Below the pieces are notes generated by a model, which worked only from the letters and a program-made list of their open reading frames with translations, was not told the DNA's origin and did no database searches. From Solimonas sp040754295 (GTDB lineage: Bacteria > Pseudomonadota > Gammaproteobacteria > Nevskiales > Nevskiaceae): a DNA stretch of 18,072 nt. A program made the position numbers and the translations under genes. The stretch covers positions 1-18,072 of the forward strand of contig JBFMCQ010000075.1 in NCBI GenBank assembly GCA_040754295.1. Direction: 5' to 3'. Below are positions 1 to 7,308 of this stretch, in pieces (within the stretch, counting starts at the first letter, position 1; every line of letters begins with the position of its first letter).

Positions 1-643
1 CCGGCGGTTTCTCGCAGATCGCCTCGAGCCGCTCCAGCGTCAGCGCCAGATGCGCGCCGCGCTTGCTCGCCGCCAGGGCGTGCAGCTCGTCGACGATGAC
101 GCTGCGCGTGGTCCTGAGCATCTCGCGGCCGGACCCGGAGCTGAGCAGGATGAACAGCGACTCCGGTGTCGTCACCAGGATGTGCGGCGGCGCGCGGCGC
201 ATGCGCTCGCGCTCGAAGCTGCTGGTGTCGCCGGTGCGCACGGCGTCGCGGATCGGCAGGTCGCCGAGACCCATCGCCTTGATGCGCTCGCGGATGCCGG
301 CGAGCGGCGCCTGCAGATTCTTCTGGATGTCGTTCGACAGCGCCTTGAGCGGCGAGACGTAGACGACGTGCACCTCGTTGTCGAGCCCGCGCTCGAGGCC
401 TTCGGCGACGAGATCGTTGATCGCGGCGAGAAACGCCGCGAGCGTCTTGCCGGAGCCGGTCGGCGCCGTGATCAGCGCGTTGCGGTGGCGCGCGGTGACC
501 CGCCATGCCTGGCGCTGCACCTCGGTCGGCTCGCCGAAGGTTTCGGTGAACCAGCCGGCGACGGCGGGATGGAACAGACCCGCGAGCGCGCCGTCGGCGA
601 CCGGCGCGCCACCGGCGAAGAGAAGGCGTTGTTGCTGCCGCAT
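1..643 (-). CDS. Lhr-family ATP-dependent DNA helicase (N-terminal part, runs off left edge)
   Basis: 214 codons are visible, from ATG at 643-641 to the left edge. The sequence is a superfamily 2 helicase N-terminus: a Q-motif-like stretch (EPTEVQRQAW), Walker A APTGSGKT near residues 62-69, motif Ia VSPLKALSNDI, motif Ib TTPESL, and a DExH box reading DELHAL. The spacing and the YVSPLKALSNDIQKNL segment are typical of Lhr-type helicases, which translocate 3' to 5' on single-stranded DNA and are linked to DNA repair. The start lies 9 bases after the Doc toxin stop on the same strand, so the helicase may be read through from the toxin-antitoxin promoter; the AGGCGG just before the ATG is too close for an ideal ribosome binding site. 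The C-terminal Lhr core is outside the window, so the ligase-associated Lhr subfamily cannot be fully excluded. Confidence 0.9.
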   Translation of the reverse strand, partial: MRQQQRLLFAGGAPVADGALAGLFHPAVAGWFTETFGEPTEVQRQAWRVTARHRNALITAPTGSGKTLAAFLAAINDLVAEGLERGLDNEVHVVYVSPLKALSNDIQKNLQAPLAGIRERIKAMGLGDLPIRDAVRTGDTSSFERERMRRAPPHILVTTPESLFILLSSGSGREMLRTTRSVIVDELHALAASKRGAHLALTLERLEAICEKPP

Positions 644-652
644 CCGCCTAGC

Positions 653-1114
653 TTACGCCCGCCCGTGCGCGGCGTGCGCCCTTCGACGCGGCGTAGCGGC
701 GCGCGGCTCCTGCACCGCGCCGGCGCCCGGCTCCAGCCGCAGACGTGCACGCAGCCATTCCGCGAACTCGGCTTCGCTGATGCGGCCTTCGGCGAGGCCG
801 AGGATGCTGACGTACTTTTCGTCCGCTTCGGCTTCGAGCGTCGCGTGGTTGAGCGCGAGAAACGTCCGATAAGCCACGTGCGCGGTGCGCTTGTTGCCAT
901 CGACGAACGCATGGTTCTTAGCCAAGCCATACGCGAGGCTCGCGGCAAGATCGGCGAGGTCCGGTGGCGGGTCGCCATATGCGTAGAGTTGCTGGGGCCG
1001 GGCGAGCGCCGATTCCAGGAGGCCGTCATCGCGCAGTCCTGCACTGCCGCCGTGCTCGGCGATCTGCCGGTCGTGCAGCATCATCACCAGCGGTTTTTCG
1101 ATCCAGACGATCAT
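653..1114 (-). CDS. doc: Doc toxin (Fic/Doc, death-on-curing family)
   Basis: The 153-aa protein carries the Fic/Doc signature HAFVDGNKRTA near residues 67-77: the catalytic His and the GNKR anion hole are all present, so it looks active. Doc toxins of this family phosphorylate EF-Tu and stop translation (family knowledge). The N-terminus with the LHDRQIAEHGG and GLRDDGLLESALARPQ segments is classic Doc. The C-terminal tail of about 30 residues, rich in Ala and Arg, makes it longer than the usual roughly 125-130 aa. It starts 6 bases after the AbrB antitoxin stop and is followed 9 bases later by the Lhr helicase start, so all three probably share one transcript. Confidence 0.93.
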   Translation of the reverse strand: MIVWIEKPLVMMLHDRQIAEHGGSAGLRDDGLLESALARPQQLYAYGDPPPDLADLAASLAYGLAKNHAFVDGNKRTAHVAYRTFLALNHATLEAEADEKYVSILGLAEGRISEAEFAEWLRARLRLEPGAGAVQEPRAATPRRRAHAAHGRA

Positions 1115-1120
1115 GGCTGC

Positions 1121-1345
1121 TCAGCTGTCGGCGAGCTTGCGCAGAACGCTGCGGTCTTCGCGCATCACGCGCTGCGCGACTTCCATCTGCGCCGCCAGCT
1201 TCGGGTCGTGCGGCATCAGCTTGACGCCGTCCGGCGTCTCGGCGACGTAGAGCGTGTCGCCCTTCTCGACGCGCAGCCGCGCCAGCAGTTCCTTGGGCAG
1301 CACGACGCCGGCCGAGTTGCCCACTGCGATGATCTTCAGTTCCAT
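1121..1345 (-). CDS. AbrB/MazE/SpoVT-type antitoxin
   Basis: The 74-aa protein begins MELKIIAVGNSAGVVLPKEL, the swapped-hairpin AbrB/SpoVT DNA-binding fold (GNSxGVVLP core at about residues 9-18), followed by a C-terminal tail that would neutralise the toxin. It precedes doc with a 6-base gap, the standard antitoxin-first order; AbrB-type partners for Doc toxins are common alternatives to Phd. The start is supported by a strong ribosome binding site (GGAGGTG, minus strand 1357-1351) six bases before the ATG. It probably represses its own promoter through the inverted repeat just upstream. Confidence 0.92.
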   Translation of the reverse strand: MELKIIAVGNSAGVVLPKELLARLRVEKGDTLYVAETPDGVKLMPHDPKLAAQMEVAQRVMREDRSVLRKLADS

Positions 1346-1366
1346 GGCTCACCTCCGGATCGGGCC

Positions 1367-1386
1367 AGTATAACCGATGTTATAAC
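1367..1386 (-). promoter_or_regulatory. Promoter -10 and inverted-repeat operator of the AbrB-Doc module
   Basis: On the minus strand there is a good -10 hexamer TATACT (complement of 1367-1372), about 20 bases upstream of the antitoxin's ribosome binding site. It overlaps a perfect 6+4+6 inverted repeat TATAAC-CGAT-GTTATA (1369-1384), whose right half extends into the palindrome GTTATAAC (1379-1386). This AT-rich island in GC-rich DNA fits an AbrB-type operator for autoregulation. TATAAC at 1381-1386 could also serve as a -10 box for the plus-strand gene at 1458. No convincing -35 box is visible. Confidence 0.6.
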
Positions 1387-1457
1387 GCCGCGGCCGGCCG
1401 CGCCGATCGCGCCCGCGGGCCCGTTCCTTGCTGCCGGCCGGACACGGAGAACGACGC

Positions 1458-1736
1458 ATGAGCAATTCCGATTTCTTCAAGCACCTGTTTCTGGCGGCCG
1501 TGCAAAGCGGCCAGGTGCGCGCGACCGCAGACCCGGCTGACGTACGGCGCATCATGCACGCCCTCATGGAGCGCTATCTGGATTCTGCGCAGACGGTGGG
1601 CAGCGACAATCTGGGGCTGCGCACGCGCAGATCCGCGGCGGCCAAAGACGCGGTACGCAAGCGCGTCGCGGGCCGCGCCAAGACGGCGGGTGACGGACAG
1701 CGGCAGGCAGCGCGGCGCGCGGAAGTGCTGCCCTGA
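1458..1736 (+). CDS. Small hypothetical protein (92 aa)
   Basis: Not recognised. The ATG at 1458 was chosen because GGAGA sits 7 bases upstream. The first 45 residues (MSNSDFFKHLFLAAVQSGQV, then a DPADVRRIMHALMERYLDS segment) look like a folded, mostly helical domain. The second half is strongly basic (many Arg/Lys/Ala) and likely disordered, which could suggest nucleic acid binding, but this is inference. It is divergent from the AbrB-Doc module and may share its AT-rich promoter region; it converges with the SNF2 helicase gene. Reading frames upstream of 1458 in the same phase lie opposite the toxin genes and are not supported. Confidence 0.65.
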   Translation: MSNSDFFKHLFLAAVQSGQVRATADPADVRRIMHALMERYLDSAQTVGSDNLGLRTRRSAAAKDAVRKRVAGRAKTAGDGQRQAARRAEVLP

Positions 1737-1785
1737 TCCGAGCCGGCCGATTCGGTCTGCCAGCCCGTTCATCGCCCGACGGCAG

Positions 1786-1806
1786 GCCGGCGCACGCTGC
1801 GCCGGC
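1786..1806. terminator. Perfect hairpin between convergent genes (possible bidirectional terminator)
   Basis: GCCGGCGCA, a 3-base loop CGC, then TGCGCCGGC form a perfect 9-bp stem, located between the stop of the plus-strand 92-aa gene (1736) and the stop of the minus-strand SNF2 helicase (1813). The position suits a terminator for both genes. There is no T-tract on either side, so it is not a classical intrinsic terminator and may only stabilise 3' ends. Confidence 0.45.
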
Positions 1807-1812
1807 GCCCGC

Positions 1813-4476
1813 TCAGATCGCGGCCAGCAGCTCCGCGAGGTCGTCTTCGCCGAACGCCGGCGTCTGGCGCGTGCCGCCTTCGAGCACGGCCTGCGCGAGC
1901 TGCGCCTTGCGCGCCTGCATCGCCTGGATCTTCTCCTCGACGGTGCCACTGCAGATCAGCTTGTAGACGAAGACCGGCCTGTCCTGGCCGATGCGGTGGG
2001 CGCGATCGCTCGCCTGCGCCTCGACCGCCGGGTTCCACCACGGGTCGTAGTGGATCACGGTGTCGGCGGCGGTCAGGTTCAGGCCGACGCCGCCGGCCTT
2101 GAGGCTGATCAGGAACACCGGCACCGTGCCGCCCTGGAAGCGCTCGACCAGCGCACCACGGTCGCGCGTGCTGCCGGTGAGCTCGAGGAAGTCGATGCCA
2201 CGCTCGCGCAGCGCCTGCGCAATCAGCGCCAGCATTTCGGTGAACTGCGAGAACACGAGCACTCGCCGGTCCTCGTCGATCAGCTCCTCGAGCAGCTCCA
2301 GCAGATGGCCGAGCTTGGCCGACTCCAGGATTCCGCCGGCACTTTCGAGCTTGACCAGGCGCGGATCGCAGCAGACCTGGCGCAGCTTGAGCAGCGCATC
2401 GAGCACGACGATGCCGGACTGCGCCAGACCGCGCTGGGCGATCGCGTGCTGCACGCGCTCTTCCTGCGCCGCCCGCAGCGACTCGTAGAGGTCGCGCTGC
2501 CGGCCTTCGAGATCGATGCTGCGCAGGATCTCGGTGCGCGGCGGCAGCTCGGGGGCGACGTCCTCCTTGCGCCGGCGCAGGATCAGCGGCGCGATGCGCC
2601 GGTTCAGGCGCTCCTGGCGACCCTGGTCGCCGTGCTTCTCGATCGGTGTGCGATACAGTGTCGTGAACACGCGCTCGCTGCCGAGCAGCCCCGGCTCCAC
2701 CGCGTCGATCTGCGCCCACAGCTCGCCCAGATGATTCTCCAGCGGCGTGCCGGTGACGGCGAGCCGGCGCTTGACGCGCAGACCGCGCACGACCTGCGCC
2801 GCCTGCGTGCGCGCGTTCTTGATCGTCTGCGCCTCGTCGAGCACCAGCAGGCCGAAGCTCTGCTTCTTCAGGCGGTCATGATCGCGCGCGAGCAGGGGAT
2901 ACGTGGTGATGACCAGATCGTGATGCGCGAGCTGCGCGTACAGCTCGTGGCGGTCGGGGCCGTGCAGCACGAGCAGGCGCAGCCCCGGTGCGAAGCGGCG
3001 CGCCTCCTCGCGCCAGTTGGTGACGAGGCTGGTCGGCACGACGACCAGTGCCGGCTTCTTCAAGCGCCCGCAGCTGTGCTCGGTCCAGATGTGCGCGAGC
3101 ACCTGTACGGTCTTGCCCAGGCCCATGTCGTCGGCGAGGATGCCGCCCAAGCCCGCGTCGGCGAGAAAGCCGAGCCACGCGAGCCCCTGCTGCTGGTACG
3201 GGCGCAGCGTCGCGCCAAACCCCGCGGCCGGCTGCAGCGGGGGCCGCTCCGCGGTCAGGCTCTGCAGGCGCGCGCGCAGGCCCGCGTCGCCGCGCGGCGT
3301 CAGCGGCAGCTCGTCGAGGATCGCCGCCTGCGGCAGGCGCAGGCGCAGCAGGGCCTCGGCTTCGCCGTGCCTGTGGTCGAGTGGCCGCGCCAGCCATTCG
3401 AGCAGCGGCTCGATCAGCTCGCGCAGGCGCTTGAGCGGCAAGGGCACGCGGCGGCGCTCGTCGATCGCCGTGAGCCAGACCGCATCGTCCGGCTCCTTGG
3501 GCTGCGGCTCGAGCGGGAACCCCGGATCGGTGAGCAGGCGGCGCAGCACCGGCAGCAGATCGATGCGCTCACCAGCGACGTCGATGCCCAGTGCGACGTC
3601 GAACCAGGCCTCGCCCTGCGCCTTGACGTCCGCATGCCAGCCGTCCGGAGCCGGCAGCAGCTCGATCGGAAAGCCCTCGTCGAACTCGAGCGCGAAGCCC
3701 GCGGCCGCCAGGCGCGGCAGCACGTTGCCGAGGTGACGCGGCGAGCCCGGCCGGCCCTCGCCGTGCTCCAGCACATAGTCGCCGGCCGCGAAGCGCGCCA
3801 TGTCCTCGTCGTCGAGATACAGGCCGAGCACCAGATCGGCGGGCACCAGATTGAAGCCGCGCAGGCGGTCCTCGAGATCGCCTTCGAGCGCACGCAGGCG
3901 CTCGATGCGCAGCTCTCGGCCGTCGTCGAGCGTCAGCATCGTCCACGCCCGGCCGTCGGGCCGCAGGCGCTGGCCGCCGTAGTCGAAGCTCAGGCGCGCA
4001 ACGCCGATGTGCGGCTCGATCGCGCGCCGGCCGTGCGCGTGGAAACGCTCGGTGCGCAGGCGCAGCACCGGCGCCGGCGTGTACTGCGCGGTGCTCGGCG
4101 TGTCGCTCGGCGCCAGCACCGGGTCTTCGAGCAGCAACGGCACCGGATCCCGGTTGCGCTCGACGGCGGCGAGCAGCGCCGCCGCGCAGTGCGCGCACAG
4201 CGTCGCGTCGTCACAGCTGCAGCTCATGCCGATCTCGAGCGGACCGCGTGCACCGGGGCGCAGGCTGATGCGGCAGGTGTAGGGCGCAGCAGCGCCGTCG
4301 AGCACCTGCGCCCGGATCTGCAGGCGTGAGGCATCGCCGTCGAGATCGAGCCGGGTCACCGCGCGCTGGCGCGCATAGTCGCTGCCGCGCCGCAGCACCT
4401 TGCGATCGAACAGCCCCGGCCAGTTGGAACCGGCGAGCAGGGCCAGAAGCGGCGTGTCGGGCGGGGCGGGGAGCAT
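1813..4476 (-). CDS. SNF2-family helicase with N-terminal SWIM zinc finger
   Basis: The 887-aa protein is a SWI2/SNF2 ATP-dependent DNA translocase. A SWIM zinc finger is visible at residues 86-96 (C86-x-C88, then C94-x-H96). A variable middle region follows, then a complete helicase core: RPYQQQGLAWL at about 425-435, Walker A DDMGLGKT (449-456), DEAQ (547-550), TGTPLEN (575-581), and in the second lobe VLVFSQF (739-745), LKAGGVGLNLT (792-802) and QASDRAHRIGQ (821-831). All catalytic residues look intact. Bacterial SWIM-SNF2 proteins of this length are widespread (HepA group, COG0553), but their substrate is not settled; remodelling of protein-DNA complexes is inferred. The ATG at 4476 lacks a clear ribosome binding site. 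The gene stands alone on its strand. Confidence 0.95.
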   Translation of the reverse strand: MLPAPPDTPLLALLAGSNWPGLFDRKVLRRGSDYARQRAVTRLDLDGDASRLQIRAQVLDGAAAPYTCRISLRPGARGPLEIGMSCSCDDATLCAHCAAALLAAVERNRDPVPLLLEDPVLAPSDTPSTAQYTPAPVLRLRTERFHAHGRRAIEPHIGVARLSFDYGGQRLRPDGRAWTMLTLDDGRELRIERLRALEGDLEDRLRGFNLVPADLVLGLYLDDEDMARFAAGDYVLEHGEGRPGSPRHLGNVLPRLAAAGFALEFDEGFPIELLPAPDGWHADVKAQGEAWFDVALGIDVAGERIDLLPVLRRLLTDPGFPLEPQPKEPDDAVWLTAIDERRRVPLPLKRLRELIEPLLEWLARPLDHRHGEAEALLRLRLPQAAILDELPLTPRGDAGLRARLQSLTAERPPLQPAAGFGATLRPYQQQGLAWLGFLADAGLGGILADDMGLGKTVQVLAHIWTEHSCGRLKKPALVVVPTSLVTNWREEARRFAPGLRLLVLHGPDRHELYAQLAHHDLVITTYPLLARDHDRLKKQSFGLLVLDEAQTIKNARTQAAQVVRGLRVKRRLAVTGTPLENHLGELWAQIDAVEPGLLGSERVFTTLYRTPIEKHGDQGRQERLNRRIAPLILRRRKEDVAPELPPRTEILRSIDLEGRQRDLYESLRAAQEERVQHAIAQRGLAQSGIVVLDALLKLRQVCCDPRLVKLESAGGILESAKLGHLLELLEELIDEDRRVLVFSQFTEMLALIAQALRERGIDFLELTGSTRDRGALVERFQGGTVPVFLISLKAGGVGLNLTAADTVIHYDPWWNPAVEAQASDRAHRIGQDRPVFVYKLICSGTVEEKIQAMQARKAQLAQAVLEGGTRQTPAFGEDDLAELLAAI

Positions 4477-4747
4477 CGCGGCGGCGCGAAGGAAGGTCCA
4501 AATCCAGACAGCCTAGCAAAACTGCGGTGCATTTCCGCGCAGACCGCCGTCGGTCCGCGGATCGCGGCGCACGAGCCCCGGATGCGTGGCGAGAACCGGG
4601 TCGAGGCCGGGCGCGAACGCGCTGCGCCACGCGGCTTTTCGCCGCCGCTCGTCGTCCGGCCGACGCGGCGCGGTGACATTCCGCGGCGCAAGTTGCTAGC
4701 CTTCCGCGACTGTCACGAAACATTCATTCAAGGAACACGCGACTGCA
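4477..4747. other. Divergent intergenic region
   Basis: This 271-base stretch separates the SNF2 helicase (minus) from the hydrolase (plus) and should hold both promoters. An AT-richer patch at about 4498-4531 lies upstream of the helicase, and another at 4710-4735 lies upstream of the hydrolase. I see no clear -35/-10 pair, no RNA gene and no strong inverted repeat here. Confidence 0.5.
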
Positions 4748-5653
4748 ATGAAACTGTGCTGGACCGCCGGAAGTGCCTGCGTCAACGGCCTGCAGCTGAG
4801 CTTCGAGGAGACCGGATCCCCACGCGGAGAGCCCTTGCTGCTGATCATGGGGCTCGGCGGCCAGCTGATCCACTGGCCGGACGCGCTGTCCGAAGCGCTG
4901 GTCGCGCGCGGCTTTCGCGTGATCCGCTTCGATAATCGCGATGCCGGCCTGTCCGCCGATGTCGATCGCGGCCTGCGCATCAACCTCCCCCGCGACTGGC
5001 TGCGCACGCGCCTGGGCCTGCCGGCCGCGTCGAACTATGCGCTGCACGACATGGCCGACGACGGCGTCGGCCTGCTCGACGCGCTCGACATTCGCCGCGC
5101 GCATCTCGTCGGCGTGTCGATGGGCGGCATGATCGCGCAGATCATCGCCAGCCGCTTTCCGAAGCGCGTGAGCAGCCTCACCTCGATCATGTCCAGCACC
5201 AACCACCCGAAGCTGCCGCCGGCTCGCTTCGATGTGCTCTGGCGCATGGCCGGCATCGGGCCGCGACCGAAGACGCGCGAGCAGTTCATCCGCCGCACGA
5301 CGGCGATGCTGCGCCGCATCGGCAGTCCGGCTTATCCGACGCCGATCGAATACCGCCGATCGCTCGCCGGCCGCGCCTACGATCGCGCGTTCCGTCCGCG
5401 CGGCGTGCTGCGGCAGACGCATGCGATCCTGTCCACCGGCAGCTTCGAGGAGCTGCTGCCGCAGATCGTCGCCCCGACGCAGGTCATCCACGGGCTCGCC
5501 GACCCCCTGCTGCGTCCGGCTTGCGGCCGGCGCAGCGCACAGCTGATCCGCGGCGCGCGCCTCGAGCTGGTGCCGGGCATGGGCCACGACATGCCGCCGA
5601 CGCTGATGCCCCATTGGGCGCAGCTCGTCAGCGAGAACGCGGCGCGGATGTGA
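4748..5653 (+). CDS. Alpha/beta-fold hydrolase
   Basis: The 301-aa protein is an alpha/beta hydrolase with a complete triad: nucleophile S124 in the elbow GVSMGG, acid D252 in HGLADPLLRP, and H280 in GMGHDMP. The oxyanion region is MGLGGQLIHWP (about 34-44), and FDNRDAGLS at 61-69 is typical of the family. No signal peptide is seen, so it is probably cytoplasmic. Homologues are annotated as hydrolases or esterases without a defined substrate, and the neighbours give no clue. The ATG at 4748 is preceded by AAGGA at 4729-4733, 14 bases away, which is a long spacing. It appears to be a single-gene unit. Confidence 0.93.
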   Translation: MKLCWTAGSACVNGLQLSFEETGSPRGEPLLLIMGLGGQLIHWPDALSEALVARGFRVIRFDNRDAGLSADVDRGLRINLPRDWLRTRLGLPAASNYALHDMADDGVGLLDALDIRRAHLVGVSMGGMIAQIIASRFPKRVSSLTSIMSSTNHPKLPPARFDVLWRMAGIGPRPKTREQFIRRTTAMLRRIGSPAYPTPIEYRRSLAGRAYDRAFRPRGVLRQTHAILSTGSFEELLPQIVAPTQVIHGLADPLLRPACGRRSAQLIRGARLELVPGMGHDMPPTLMPHWAQLVSENAARM

Positions 5654-5784
5654 GCACTCGGTGGGTTGCGCCGCTGCGCGGCGAGCCCGCCGGTGTGCGC
5701 CGCAGGCTGGTGGCGGCAGCAGTTCGTGGAGCTTGCCGTCGAACGGCGCGAGCTCGGAAGCCGGCGCGGAGTCCGGAGACATCG

Positions 5785-5803
5785 GCAGACCGTGCCGGTC
5801 TGC
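5785..5803. repeat. Perfect inverted repeat downstream of the hydrolase
   Basis: GCAGACCG-TGC-CGGTCTGC gives an 8-bp stem with a 3-base loop in the 283-base gap between the hydrolase stop (5653) and the next plus-strand gene (5937). No T-tract follows directly; a TTTTT run appears only at about 5838. It could be an operator or a terminator-like hairpin. The rest of the gap shows -10-like TAAGCT at 5812-5817 and TATGCT at 5922-5927 but no RNA gene. Confidence 0.4.
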
Positions 5804-5936
5804 GTCTGCGGTAAGCTCGCGCCGATTCGAACCGGGTGTTTTTCATGCTGCAATCCGGTCTCATCCGGCGCACCCTGCCGCCTGCGCTGGCCGCGGTTGC
5901 CGAGACTTCACACAGCTCCGTTATGCTGTTGCGAGT

Positions 5937-6581
5937 ATGGGGGCGGTTCTCACGATCGGTACGGCGGTTCTCCTGCTGGCCTTGCTCGCGCGGCAGGGCG
6001 TACGCGCGCGCCGGACCGCTCGCGACGGGTACATCGCGCGCTACCCTTTCCCGTCGGCGTTGGGGCGCGCGGTGCAACGGCGCTATCCCGATCTGAACGA
6101 GCAGCAGACGGCGCTGGTGCTACGCGGCCTGCGCGACTACTTCCACATCTGCAACCGCGCCGGCCGGCGCATGGTTGCGATGCCGTCGCGGGCCGTCGAT
6201 GTCGCCTGGCATGAGCTGATTCTGCACACGCAGCTCTACGCACGCTTCTGCCGCGAAGGACTCGGCCGCTTCCTGCACCACACGCCCGCCGAAGCCATGC
6301 GGGCGCCGACGCTCGCGCAGGCCGGCATCCGGCGCGCCTGGAAACACGCCTGCCAACGCGAAGGCATCGATCCCGGCAAGCCCCAGCGGCTGCCGTTGCT
6401 GTTCGCCCTCGACGACCTGCTGGGGATTCCCGACGGCTTCCGCTATCGCCTCGATTGCCGGCACGACGGCAGCGGCTACTGTGCGGGCCACATCGGCTGC
6501 GGCAGCGGCGGCTGCGTGTCCGACGGCGGCGGTGGCGGCGATGCGAGTGGCTGCGGTGGCGGGGGTTGCGGCGGCGACTGA
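5937..6581 (+). CDS. Membrane-anchored GRDP-like protein with Gly/Cys-rich tail
   Basis: The 214-aa protein has one N-terminal membrane segment (about residues 4-18, LTIGTAVLLLALLA, followed by arginines) and then a helical domain. Its segment MPSRAVDVAWHELILHTQLY, followed by FCREGLGRFLHHTP, resembles the glycine-rich-domain-protein-like (GRDP-like) fold, where a VAWH motif and a conserved aromatic/His set recur. The last 45 residues are Gly/Cys-rich (GCGSGGCVSDGGGGG and similar), a low-complexity tail that might bind metal or be disordered. The ATG at 5937 was chosen because the hydrophobic segment begins there. It has no good ribosome binding site, and TATGCT lies only 10 bases upstream, so a leaderless transcript is possible. 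The function is unknown. Confidence 0.75.
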   Translation: MGAVLTIGTAVLLLALLARQGVRARRTARDGYIARYPFPSALGRAVQRRYPDLNEQQTALVLRGLRDYFHICNRAGRRMVAMPSRAVDVAWHELILHTQLYARFCREGLGRFLHHTPAEAMRAPTLAQAGIRRAWKHACQREGIDPGKPQRLPLLFALDDLLGIPDGFRYRLDCRHDGSGYCAGHIGCGSGGCVSDGGGGGDASGCGGGGCGGD

Positions 6582-6615
6582 GGACTTCTTGCTGCACGCG
6601 ATCGGTCGCGCTCGC

Positions 6616-7065
6616 TTAGTACTCGCGCAGCGGCCCGAACCGCGTCGCTGTCGATTCGCGTACATATTGGCGGATCGCGTCGGCGACACCCGGCGCGGGC
6701 AGCTGCGCGCTGCGCTCGATCAGCCTGCGCACGGCGTCGATGCCGGCATCGCCGCGCTCCGCGCCGACGACGATCGTCGCGACTTCCGCGCCGGTGAGCC
6801 GCTGGCCTTGCTCGAGCATCGTCAGCGCCGCGCGCAGCGGGTGGCCCGAGTCCATCGTCATGATCCTGGCGTAGCGGCGATGCGCGAAGCGCGCCTCTTC
6901 GCTGTCGCGCTCGGCGGGATCGGAGAACTGCGCGACCAGCTCGGCGTAGCGCTCGCGCAGGCGCGAACGCTCCTCGGCGGCGCGGGCTTGGCGCGCACGC
7001 GCGACCGCGGCGCTTTCGGGAATCTCCCGGGTTCTGAACTGCTGTGTGGTCACGCGACCCGCCAT
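6616..7065 (-). CDS. Hypothetical protein, 149 aa
   Basis: Not recognised. The ATG at 7065 was chosen because GAGG lies 6 bases upstream and the protein composition becomes normal from there. Residues 15-60 are Arg/Glu/Ala-rich and likely a long charged helix or coiled coil. The rest is a compact helical region with TMDSGHPLRAALTMLEQGQ near 70-88. There is no membrane segment, signal peptide or Cys pattern. It is convergent with the GRDP-like gene and divergent from the DUF697 GTPase, sharing a 243-base intergenic region with the latter, which hints at a common regulation or role (inference only). Confidence 0.75.
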   Translation of the reverse strand: MAGRVTTQQFRTREIPESAAVARARQARAAEERSRLRERYAELVAQFSDPAERDSEEARFAHRRYARIMTMDSGHPLRAALTMLEQGQRLTGAEVATIVVGAERGDAGIDAVRRLIERSAQLPAPGVADAIRQYVRESTATRFGPLREY

Positions 7066-7269
7066 CACTGCCTCGCTCCACGGCAACCGTGCCGATAGCG
7101 CGATTTGGCCCTGCGCGGGCTGGCTGCTGCCTGAATACCTGAAAGGGCGGCTGCCGAGCGGCAGCGGCGACGCGGATGAAAGGCCGTTGCGTTCGCACCG
7201 GGCGGGCCGGCGACGCGCCGCCGTGCAGGTGCATGGCCTTGCGAGGCAGCTTCTCGCGGCTCGCCGCAT

Positions 7270-7287
7270 CCCGAAGTACGCTTCGGG
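7270..7287. repeat. Hairpin in the leader of the DUF697 GTPase gene
   Basis: CCCGAAG-TACG-CTTCGGG is a perfect 7-bp inverted repeat with a 4-base loop, ending 21 bases before the GTG start at 7309. TACGCT inside it (7277-7282) resembles the TAnnnT -10 boxes seen elsewhere here, so the repeat could overlap the promoter as an operator. A second short hairpin (GCTGCC-GAGC-GGCAGC) lies near 7151-7166 in the same gap. Confidence 0.35.
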
Positions 7288-7308
7288 CTGGCCGACCCGG
7301 GATGCGTC

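Noticed and set aside
1690..4329. Very long open frame on the plus strand opposite the SNF2 helicase
   Set aside because: It is the antisense shadow of a gene with all SNF2 motifs; its product is Arg/Ala/Gln-rich without domains, as expected from GC-rich complementary DNA.
6490..6581. GGC-rich tandem-like repeat that could be mistaken for a simple-sequence repeat or CRISPR
   Set aside because: It encodes the Gly/Cys-rich tail of the GRDP-like protein in frame; units are irregular and there are no spacers.
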